Of a DNA stretch of 5,505 nt, positions 1-5,505 are shown in pieces. The notes under the pieces are model-generated. The model worked only from the letters and a program-made list of their open reading frames with translations, was not told the DNA's origin and did no database searches. The DNA comes from Bacteroidales bacterium Bact_23 (lineage in GTDB: Bacteria; Bacteroidota; Bacteroidia; Bacteroidales; Lentimicrobiaceae). The stretch is taken from contig LUZO01000369.1 of the NCBI GenBank assembly GCA_001603685.1, positions 1 through 5,505 of the forward strand, given 5' to 3'. Position 1 is the first letter of the stretch. Each line of letters begins with the position of its first letter. A program made the translations under genes and the position numbers.

Positions 1-33
1 AGCAAAAAAGTGTTTTACTAAAATATATTTACC

Positions 34-2682
34 ATGAATAGGAGATTATGGGTTGTTTTCTTGTTTCTGATTCTTACAGGGCCGTTTGTGATGGCTCAGA
101 AAGATAAACCTGACGAAAAAGCGGTTGCTGCTTCCGGCCTCCAGCCTGAGGAGGTTGAGAATTTTAAAAAGCAGGCAGCCCAACTGATAAACTTTATGGA
201 GTTTGCATTCAATACGATAGGCAGCTCAAAAACGGAGTACAAAGAGAAGGATATCATTATAAACCAGTCGTATGTTAAGTTTTTTAAGGATGCCAAAGTG
301 CAGATAGAAGACGACCTTGCCGGGAAAAGGGATGTGGTTACCAACAAGGATGTACAGGCATATCTGAAAGATATTGACTTCTTTTTTAAGGAGGTCGCCT
401 TTAAGTTTACGATTGAAGAGATAACCCAGGAAGTGAATGAGCGGGGAGAACCCTATTTTCTGGTAAAAACCAGCCGCAACCTTAAAGGTACTTCCCTCGA
501 AGGGGCGAAGGTAAACGATAATCAGCCCCGTTTTATTGAGATCAATCTTGATGAGGCGAGCCGCGACCTTAAGATTGTCAGCATTTATACCACACGGGCC
601 AGTGAGGAGGAAGAGCTGATCAGCTGGTGGAACAGTCTGGGCAGGGGATGGCGTGATTTCTTTTCGGGAAGTACGGTGGTGGCCGAAGAGGTTGCCCTGA
701 AGGATGTCGTTGCCATTGGCCGGAAGTATATCGTAGTTGCGCCGGGCGGCTCTTACATCCCCGATTCATTGAAGGTGGAAGACACCCTGCATATTTCTCC
801 GGTGTCCGTATTCAATGAAATCAGAAGAATGTGGAGGGCTGAACAGATTGACATCACCGGCGTTCCCGGCATCTTTACCCTCGAACCGCTGAGTGCCTTT
901 ACCGCCCTCAGGCATCTGAATGTTTCGGGAGCCATGGTCAAAAAGCTTGAACCGATCAGAAACCTATCGAAACTGGAGTCGCTGAATGCTTCGGGAACCA
1001 TGGTGGCCTCCATCGGCCCGCTGCAGTACTCCACCAGCCTCCGCTATCTCGACCTTTCATCCACTTATGTGGTCGACATCGCTCAGGTTGCCAATTTTGG
1101 CAGGCTTGAGTTTCTGAGCCTGGCCGGCCTGAAGGTCGGAGATATCTCACCAATCAGTGAATTAACCGGCTTAAAGGAGCTGAAACTGAATCAACTGCCG
1201 CTGAATTCACTGGAAAGCCTTGATGCGCTTTCTCAACTCGAAGCGCTCGACCTGTCAGAAACCGGACTGAGCAGCCTCTCGTCGCTTTCAGGCCTGGAGA
1301 ACCTGCGACGGATTATGCTGGAGCGGACCAATATCAGCGATATATCGCCGCTGGCCGGAATGCCGGAACTGGAGTATATCTTCCTCGACCGTTCGCCGGT
1401 AAGCGGGCTGACATCGCTGACAGGCCTGAAAAATCTGAAGGTAGTCTATTGTGATAAAACCCGGATAACGAAGGATATTGCCCAGCAGTTTATGCAGCAG
1501 CGGCCGGATGTGAAAGTGATCTATGAGTCGGAAGAGCTGACCGCCTGGTGGCAGTCGATGCCCGATTCATGGAAAAATGTCTTTTCGGCCATGCTTCCGC
1601 TGGATTCGCCGCCACAAAGGGAGCAATTGCATGAAATTGCCTTCCTGAGAAGGGTGGATATTTCAGGAAACAAGGGCATTTCTTCCCTGGACCCGCTGCA
1701 GAAGCTGAATTCGCTTACACAACTGAATGCGTCGGGATCGGGAATCTCCGATCTCAGGGCACTGACCAACCTGTTTGATTTGCAGGTGCTTGATGTGTCA
1801 AATACGGCTGTTCAGGATGCCGCACCGCTTACCGGAATTGAGAAATTGCAGGAACTGAATATTTCGGGAACCGGTATAACCGACCTTGCGCCCCTGACAA
1901 GGCTGGCGAATCTGCGGAACCTGGGGCTAGACCGGGTGCAGGCACGGAATCCCGAAGTGCTGACGCGCCTCCACAGGCTGGAAATGGTTTATGGCGATGG
2001 CGTTCCCGGCTTCGACCGGATTGTTGAGCGGCTTTGGGACAGCATCCCGGGCGTTCTGGTGGTTTATCAGACCCCTGAACTGAAAAAGTGGTGGGAGTCG
2101 CTGGATGAGGGCTGGAAAAAGATTTTTGCAGAATACGAGCACACGGGAACAAATCCCGACAGGGTGCAGCTGCAGCAGGTGGCTTCGATCCGCGAACTTG
2201 ACATTTCGGGCAGAAAAACCCTGAGTACGCTGATGCCGCTTTCAACCCTGAAACAGCTTGAAAAGCTGAATATGAGCGGAGTACAGATAGCCAGCCTTTT
2301 GCCGCTGGGGTTAATAACCAGCCTTAAGGAGCTGGATTGCTCAAATACGCCCGTCGCAGACATCAGTCCGCTGACTACAAACCGTGGCCTGAAAAAACTG
2401 GTTTGTGCAAACACGCCGATCAAAAACATCGATCCCGTGAAATACCTTCCTAAACTGGAAAGCCTGGATATTTCGGGAACTCAGGTTACGAAGCTGAACG
2501 CACTTTCGGGAGCCTACAATCTGGCTTACCTGAGTTGCTTCAGCACCAAAATCAGCAGCCTGTCGCCGCTGGATGGCCTGAATAACCTGAAATCGCTGAA
2601 AGTTTATAACTCAAAAATTTCGGCCAAACGCATTGATCAGTTCAGGGTATCAAAACCGGGAGTGGAGGTGGTTTATTATTAA
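34..2682 (+). CDS. Secreted modular leucine-rich-repeat protein with NTF2-like N-terminal domain
   Basis: An 882-residue exported protein of unknown specific role, probably a binding scaffold because LRR arrays usually mediate protein or ligand contacts. Residues 1-21 are a signal peptide (basic MNRR, hydrophobic core, V-M-A before Q22), with no lipobox Cys, so signal peptidase I cleavage is expected. Residues about 40-187 resemble an NTF2-like N-terminal domain that I recall from various secreted Bacteroidota proteins (EKDIIINQSY at 71-80, TNKDVQAYLKD at 103-113, KIVSIYTT at 180-187). Three LRR modules follow (198-497, 505-678, 686-881) with 8, 4 and 5 units of exactly 22 residues, internalin-like in pattern (LxxLxxLDLSxTxVxDISPL). 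There are no transmembrane segments after the signal peptide and no T9SS tail, so the periplasm or the outer-membrane inner face is most likely. The ATG at 34 is chosen because it carries the signal peptide; its leader is A/T-rich without Shine-Dalgarno, normal for this phylum. The reading frame is intact. Certain as a gene and LRR protein; the function is unknown. Confidence 0.95.
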   Translation: MNRRLWVVFLFLILTGPFVMAQKDKPDEKAVAASGLQPEEVENFKKQAAQLINFMEFAFNTIGSSKTEYKEKDIIINQSYVKFFKDAKVQIEDDLAGKRDVVTNKDVQAYLKDIDFFFKEVAFKFTIEEITQEVNERGEPYFLVKTSRNLKGTSLEGAKVNDNQPRFIEINLDEASRDLKIVSIYTTRASEEEELISWWNSLGRGWRDFFSGSTVVAEEVALKDVVAIGRKYIVVAPGGSYIPDSLKVEDTLHISPVSVFNEIRRMWRAEQIDITGVPGIFTLEPLSAFTALRHLNVSGAMVKKLEPIRNLSKLESLNASGTMVASIGPLQYSTSLRYLDLSSTYVVDIAQVANFGRLEFLSLAGLKVGDISPISELTGLKELKLNQLPLNSLESLDALSQLEALDLSETGLSSLSSLSGLENLRRIMLERTNISDISPLAGMPELEYIFLDRSPVSGLTSLTGLKNLKVVYCDKTRITKDIAQQFMQQRPDVKVIYESEELTAWWQSMPDSWKNVFSAMLPLDSPPQREQLHEIAFLRRVDISGNKGISSLDPLQKLNSLTQLNASGSGISDLRALTNLFDLQVLDVSNTAVQDAAPLTGIEKLQELNISGTGITDLAPLTRLANLRNLGLDRVQARNPEVLTRLHRLEMVYGDGVPGFDRIVERLWDSIPGVLVVYQTPELKKWWESLDEGWKKIFAEYEHTGTNPDRVQLQQVASIRELDISGRKTLSTLMPLSTLKQLEKLNMSGVQIASLLPLGLITSLKELDCSNTPVADISPLTTNRGLKKLVCANTPIKNIDPVKYLPKLESLDISGTQVTKLNALSGAYNLAYLSCFSTKISSLSPLDGLNNLKSLKVYNSKISAKRIDQFRVSKPGVEVVYY
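625..1524 (+). repeat. LRR module A (8 units, longest head segment)
   Basis: First of three homologous protein modules, residues 198-497. It opens with W198-W199, then W206 and F209-F210. The head segment runs 92 residues to the first full LRR at T290, 38 longer than in modules B and C; the extra material lies around residues 211-262 and includes a short beta-rich stretch (KYIVVAPGG). Eight LRR units of 22 residues follow (290-465, bases 901-1428), then a 32-residue cap (466-497) with Pro at cap position 26 and ending VKVIY. Seen directly by aligning the translation by eye; the beta/solenoid fold is inferred from the LRR family. Confidence 0.85.
916..1004 (+). repeat. Near-identical 23-bp DNA repeat, one LRR unit apart
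   Basis: Bases 916-938 and 982-1004 agree at 21 of 23 positions (core TTCGGGA, then CCATGGT), and their starts are exactly 66 bp apart, that is one 22-codon LRR unit. They encode LNVSGAMV and LNASGTMV in the first two full units of module A. Neighbouring LRR units are less alike at DNA level, so this pair may reflect a fairly recent unit duplication or gene conversion. Confidence 0.7.
1546..2067 (+). repeat. LRR module B (4 units)
   Basis: Second module, residues 505-678, beginning 8 residues after the final Tyr of module A. Head: W505-W506, W513 and F517, then a 54-residue stretch that includes a starter repeat (VDISGNKGISSLDPL), which is two residues longer than a standard unit. Four 22-residue LRRs (559-646, bases 1708-1971) lead into a 32-residue cap (647-678) with Pro at cap position 26 and ending VLVVY. 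Head and cap lengths match module C exactly, which argues for module duplication rather than chance similarity. Confidence 0.85.
2089..2679 (+). repeat. LRR module C (5 units, C-terminal)
   Basis: Third module, residues 686-882, again beginning 8 residues after the preceding cap Tyr (Y678). Head: W686-W687, W694 and F698; 54 residues from W686 to the first full unit at K740. Five 22-residue LRRs (740-849, bases 2251-2580) are followed by the 32-residue cap (850-881), Pro at cap position 26 and ending VEVVY, plus one extra Tyr as the last residue of the protein. Several consensus positions carry Cys (LDCSNT, LVCANT, LSCFST), not seen this densely in modules A and B. The protein stops exactly where another WW head would otherwise begin. 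Confidence 0.85.
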
Positions 2683-2757
2683 TGAATTAACCGGAGAGAG
2701 TTTGATTTATCCGGAGCAAACCTTGTAAATCTTCCAACACTGCCTGATGTTTGCGGT

Positions 2758-2788
2758 TTTGGAGGGTAATCTTATTTTTATAGTTTTG
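2758..2788 (+). promoter_or_regulatory. Bacteroidota-type (sigma-ABfr-like) promoter for gmd-fcl
   Basis: A -33 box TTTG (2758-2761) and a -7 box TAGTTTTG (2781-2788, matching TAnnTTTG) are separated by 19 bp, within the spacing known for the primary sigma factor of Bacteroides and relatives. Transcription would begin around 2793-2797, leaving an A-rich leader of about 20 nt before the ATG at 2815. This makes gmd-fcl a unit separate from the LRR gene, although read-through from upstream is possible because no convincing terminator lies at 2683-2757. Confidence 0.75.
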
Positions 2789-2814
2789 TGGAATTAAAGT
2801 TTAAAAATACGAAT

Positions 2815-3933
2815 ATGTCACAGAAAGTAGCCTTAATTACCGGTATTACGGGGCAGGACGGAGCTTATCTTGCCGAATTCCTTCTCCGCAAGGGGTATGT
2901 AGTTCACGGAATAAAGCGGCGCAGCTCGCTGTTCAATACCAACAGGATTGACCATTTTTATCAGGATCCGCATCTGGAGAACCGGAATTTCATTCTCCAT
3001 TACGGCGATATGACCGATTCGTCGAACCTGATCAGGATTATCCAGGAGGTTCAGCCCGATGAAATCTATAATCTGGCTGCCATGTCGCATGTTAAGGTGA
3101 GTTTCGATTCGCCCGAATACACTGCAAATGCCGATGGCATCGGTACACTCAGGATACTGGAGGCGGTAAGGCTGCTGAATCTGGTAAAGAAAACCAGAAT
3201 TTATCAGGCATCCACCAGCGAGTTGTACGGTTTGGTGCAGCAAGTGCCGCAATCCGAAAAAACGCCGTTTTATCCCCGGAGCCCTTACGCAGTGGCTAAG
3301 CTTTATGCCTACTGGATTACGGTGAATTACCGCGAGGCTTACGGATTGTTCGCCGCAAACGGAATTCTGTTCAACCATGAGTCGCCAATCCGCGGCGAGA
3401 CCTTTGTTACCCGGAAAATCACCATGGCTGTTGCCAGGATTGCGCTGGGCATGCAGGATAAGCTCTATCTGGGAAATCTGTCGGCTAAGCGCGACTGGGG
3501 CCATGCCAAGGATTACATCAGGGCCATGTACCTTATCCTTCAGCAGGATGTGGCTGAGGATTATGTGATTGCCACGGGAGTTACCACCGAAGTGCGCGAT
3601 TTTGTGCGGCTCGCTTTTGCAGAAGTTGGCATTACAGTTGAGTTTAAGGGGTCAGGTGTTAATGAGAAGGCCTATGTGGCTGCATGCGCAAATCCTGAGT
3701 ATCAGTTACCCGTCGGAAAAGAGGTGGTTGCCGTAGATCCGATGTATTTCAGACCTACCGAAGTGGACTTGCTGATCGGAGATGCAACCAAGGCGAGGAC
3801 AAAGCTTGGCTGGGAACCGGAATATGACCTTCACGGACTGGTAAAGGATATGATGGAAGGTGATGTGAAACTTATGAAAAAAGACAGATATCTGACCGAA
3901 GGCGGTTATGACATTCTAAGCTACTTTGAATAA
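2815..3933 (+). CDS. gmd: GDP-mannose 4,6-dehydratase
   Basis: Converts GDP-D-mannose to GDP-4-keto-6-deoxy-D-mannose in the cytoplasm using tightly bound NADP(H), the first step of de novo GDP-L-fucose synthesis. It is a short-chain dehydrogenase/reductase of the extended type. Visible motifs are the Rossmann glycine motif GITGQDG (10-16), KRRSSLFNT (34-42), HYGDMTDSSNL (62-72), the active-site STSELYG (133-139) with T134 and E136, and Y158-x-x-x-K162. These equal the E. coli catalytic Thr132/Glu134/Tyr156/Lys160 with an offset of two. ETFVTRK (195-201) and RDWGHAKDY are also present. The first Arg of the E. coli SPRRGETF motif is Ile192 here. At 372 residues it matches the family (E. coli 373). 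The frame is open from a GTG at 2788, but that codon overlaps the -7 promoter box; the ATG at 2815 gives the family-standard N terminus and is preferred. fcl follows 23 bp downstream. Confidence 0.97.
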   Translation: MSQKVALITGITGQDGAYLAEFLLRKGYVVHGIKRRSSLFNTNRIDHFYQDPHLENRNFILHYGDMTDSSNLIRIIQEVQPDEIYNLAAMSHVKVSFDSPEYTANADGIGTLRILEAVRLLNLVKKTRIYQASTSELYGLVQQVPQSEKTPFYPRSPYAVAKLYAYWITVNYREAYGLFAANGILFNHESPIRGETFVTRKITMAVARIALGMQDKLYLGNLSAKRDWGHAKDYIRAMYLILQQDVAEDYVIATGVTTEVRDFVRLAFAEVGITVEFKGSGVNEKAYVAACANPEYQLPVGKEVVAVDPMYFRPTEVDLLIGDATKARTKLGWEPEYDLHGLVKDMMEGDVKLMKKDRYLTEGGYDILSYFE

Positions 3934-3956
3934 AACCAGATATTAACGCGCTGATT

Positions 3957-5069
3957 ATGAATAAAGAGAGCAGGATATACATTGCCGGCCACCGGGGGCT
4001 GGTAGGTAGTGCCATTACGAAGAAACTTCAGGATAAAGGGTACAAAAACCTGATTTTCAGGGACTCGTCAAGCCTGGATCTGACGGATCAGGCGGCTGCG
4101 GCTGCATTCTTTAAGGAAGAGAAGCCGGAGTATGTTTTTCTGGCGGCAGCCAAGGTAGGGGGAATCCTGGCAAACAACATCTACCGTGCTCAGTTTATTT
4201 ATGAGAATCTTCAGATTCAGAACAATGTGATTCATCATGCTTACCTGAACGGGGTTAAAAAGCTGTTGTTTCTGGGGAGCAGTTGCGTTTATCCTAAAAA
4301 TGCCCCCCAGCCGATGACTGAAGATTGCCTGCTCACCAGCGAACTGGAATATACCAATGAGCCTTATGCCATAGCCAAAATTGCCGGAATGAAGATGTGC
4401 GAATCGTACAACCTTCAGTACGGAACCGACTTTATTTCGGTAATGCCTACGAACCTGTACGGATACAACGATAATTTCAACCTGGAGACTTCGCATGTAC
4501 TTCCGGCGTTGCTCCGCAAGCTGCATCTGGGAAAATGCCTTGAGCGCGGCGACTTTCAGGCAATAAAGGCAGATCTGATCCGGTACAAGGCCACGGGAAT
4601 TGATGAGAATACGGATAAGGCCGGCTTGTTGTCATACCTTGCAAAATATGGCATAACCGGAGAGGCTGATGGTAGCGGTTACAGAGTAAAACTCATGCTT
4701 TGGGGGACCGGCAAACCGCTGCGTGAATTCCTTTGGGTGGACGATATGGCTGACGCCTGTGTGTTTGTGATGGAAAACCTGAGTTTTCGTGATCTTGCCG
4801 GAACGGATGAAGGCAACCAGAAAAAGGAGATCAGAAATACCCACATCAATATCGGGACGGGGAAGGAAATATCCATCAGAGATCTCGCATTTATGATGAA
4901 GGAGATTGTTGGGTTTAATGGTGAAATTCAGTTCGATCACGACAAGCCCGATGGAACACTCCGAAAGCTGCTCGATGTTTCAAGGCTCAGCTCTTTAGGC
5001 TGGAGCGCTTCCATGTCGCTCAAAGATGGGGTAGATACTCTCTACAAACACTATATTTCGCTACAATAA
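3957..5069 (+). CDS. fcl: GDP-L-fucose synthase (epimerase/reductase), long form
   Basis: Performs the 3,5-epimerisation and NADPH-dependent 4-reduction that turn the Gmd product into GDP-L-fucose. It is an extended short-chain dehydrogenase/reductase. Visible motifs: GHRGLVG (11-17), AAAKVGGI (63-70), GSSCVYP (107-113) with catalytic S108 and C110, Y137-x-x-x-K141, and PTNLYG...NF...SHVLPALLRK with H180. These equal E. coli WcaG Ser107/Cys109/Tyr136/Lys140/His179 with an offset of one. WGTGKPLREFLWVDDMAD and LDVSRLSSLGW complete the substrate domain. At 370 residues it is about 50 longer than E. coli WcaG (321). The extra length lies mostly at about 193-243, between the RKLH helix and the LMLWG strand; long forms of this kind are, as I recall, usual in Bacteroidota. 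It is probably co-transcribed with gmd. The ATG at 3957 places the glycine motif at the normal distance from the N terminus. Confidence 0.96.
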   Translation: MNKESRIYIAGHRGLVGSAITKKLQDKGYKNLIFRDSSSLDLTDQAAAAAFFKEEKPEYVFLAAAKVGGILANNIYRAQFIYENLQIQNNVIHHAYLNGVKKLLFLGSSCVYPKNAPQPMTEDCLLTSELEYTNEPYAIAKIAGMKMCESYNLQYGTDFISVMPTNLYGYNDNFNLETSHVLPALLRKLHLGKCLERGDFQAIKADLIRYKATGIDENTDKAGLLSYLAKYGITGEADGSGYRVKLMLWGTGKPLREFLWVDDMADACVFVMENLSFRDLAGTDEGNQKKEIRNTHINIGTGKEISIRDLAFMMKEIVGFNGEIQFDHDKPDGTLRKLLDVSRLSSLGWSASMSLKDGVDTLYKHYISLQ

Positions 5070-5098
5070 AAAAAATGGGCTGACCCCGCGCCAGCCCA
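5068..5098 (-). terminator. Rho-independent terminator of the minus-strand T9SS gene
   Basis: Inverted repeat TGGGCTG (5076-5082) and CAGCCCA (5092-5098), 7 bp stem and 9-nt loop, flanked on the left by eight A (5068-5075). Read leftwards this is a hairpin directly followed by eight U, a textbook intrinsic terminator 23 bp beyond the stop of the minus-strand gene. Read rightwards the hairpin lies immediately after the fcl stop but has no U-tract, so it would terminate fcl only weakly if at all. The A-run includes the last two bases of the fcl TAA. Confidence 0.85.
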
Positions 5099-5121
5099 AA
5101 CCCGATTAGACAGGTTAAATT

Positions 5122-5505
5122 TTATTGTATTACCAGCTTCGTTTTGGTACGGTGCTGTCCGTTTATTGCCTGAACAATGTAAACCCCCGGGCTGAATAAA
5201 CTCAGGTTAAGCTGATATTCCAGGTTGCATCCGGGTTTGTCCTCGAAAATTGTTACTCCGGTCATGGTTGTTACCAGCAGAACTGCATCCTTCGACGGCT
5301 TTGTTTCAAACTTAAGAGTAAATCTGCCGTCAACCGAAGGGTTGGGGTAAGCAATAAAATCGAGCCTGCTGTTCAGATTTCCCTCATCGTGAGGAGTAAT
5401 CTTTTCCGTATCCGGAATATCCATATGGATATTTACATAAAAGATTGACGATAAGGCCGGTGTACCGTTATCGGTTACCTTCATCACAAGATTATACTGC
5501 TCAAT
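5122..5505 (-). CDS. Partial T9SS-exported surface protein: cadherin-like end plus C-terminal sorting domain
   Basis: The 3' end of a gene running off the right edge; 127 residues are visible. The frame stays open to the window end (IEQYNLVMKVTDNGTPALSS), so the GTG at 5487 and ATG at 5484 are internal codons, not starts. Residues 1-28 look like the last strands of a cadherin-type domain (YNLVMKVTDNGTPALSS, then the FYVNIHM strand). A linker (29-47) leads to a type-A T9SS C-terminal sorting domain: YPNPSVDGRF (53-62), a TMTGVTIFE turn, L-x-L...SPGVYIVQ (99-112) and a terminal KLVIQ. In this family the domain directs the protein across the outer membrane through the Por/T9SS translocon and is usually removed on anchoring. 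The visible part has no catalytic domain; cadherin-like repeats suggest an adhesin or large repeat protein, but an enzyme upstream of the edge is possible. Confidence 0.9.
   Translation of the reverse strand: MEQYNLVMKVTDNGTPALSSIFYVNIHMDIPDTEKITPHDEGNLNSRLDFIAYPNPSVDGRFTLKFETKPSKDAVLLVTTMTGVTIFEDKPGCNLEYQLNLSLFSPGVYIVQAINGQHRTKTKLVIQ

Noticed and set aside
24..31. TATATTTA just before the LRR start, considered as a -7 promoter box
   Set aside because: It lacks the final G of TAnnTTTG, no -33 TTTG is present at correct spacing, and transcription would start inside the coding region. The real promoter is probably left of the window.
1829..2245. 138-codon minus-strand frame opposite the LRR gene, rich in Pro, Ala and Cys
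   Set aside because: Low-complexity composition arises from the antisense of the LRR repeats; several similar overlapping frames exist and none resembles a protein family.
34..2682. Idea that the LRR protein is a T9SS cargo or a lipoprotein
   Set aside because: The C terminus ends in an LRR cap without the YPNP...KxxxQ-type sorting domain, and the signal peptide has no Cys at the cleavage site.
2716..2754. Inverted repeat GCAAAC / GTTTGC between the LRR gene and gmd, considered as a terminator
   Set aside because: Only 6 bp arms with a 27-nt loop and no T-run after it; it is likely chance. The two CCGGAG copies at 2691 and 2711 were also considered and show no further structure.
2833..3504. 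223-codon open frame on the minus strand opposite gmd
   Set aside because: It lies wholly antisense to a clearly recognised gmd, its translation has no recognisable motif, and no promoter precedes it. It is a shadow frame of gmd codon bias.

Overview
The window looks like a piece of a Bacteroidota chromosome, probably class Bacteroidia; genus cannot be judged. Three independent signs agree. A C-terminal type IX secretion (T9SS) sorting domain ends the minus-strand gene. A TTTG / TAnnTTTG promoter stands in front of gmd. No gene has a Shine-Dalgarno sequence; the starts are preceded by A/T-rich leaders. Nothing points to phage, insertion sequences, tRNA/rRNA or CRISPR.

Layout. (1) 34-2682, plus: a secreted 882-residue protein with a signal peptide, an NTF2-like N-terminal domain, then three tandem leucine-rich-repeat modules. 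Each module opens with a WW...W..F segment and closes with a 32-residue cap ending P-x-V-x-V-[VI]-Y. (2) 2683-2814: intergenic, with a Bacteroidota-type promoter at 2758-2788. (3) 2815-3933, plus: gmd, GDP-mannose 4,6-dehydratase. (4) 3957-5069, plus: fcl, GDP-L-fucose synthase, 23 bp behind gmd. (5) 5068-5098: a hairpin plus U-tract terminator reading leftwards, whose U-tract template overlaps the fcl stop codon. (6) 5122 to the window edge, minus: the 3' end of a large cell-surface protein with the tail of a cadherin-like domain and a T9SS sorting domain.

How they work together. gmd and fcl form a two-gene unit that carries out the complete de novo conversion of GDP-D-mannose to GDP-L-fucose, the donor for fucosylated surface polysaccharides or glycoproteins. 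The LRR gene upstream has no sequence-visible tie to that pathway and is probably a separate transcription unit, since gmd has its own promoter. The convergent T9SS gene is also independent. All three units concern the cell envelope, but a shared function is not shown.

The two sugar-nucleotide genes are ordinary. The most unusual part is the LRR protein, whose three modules share strikingly exact spacing: 22-residue units throughout, 32-residue caps, 54-residue head segments in modules B and C, and 8-residue module junctions. I see no clear previously undescribed multi-gene system here.
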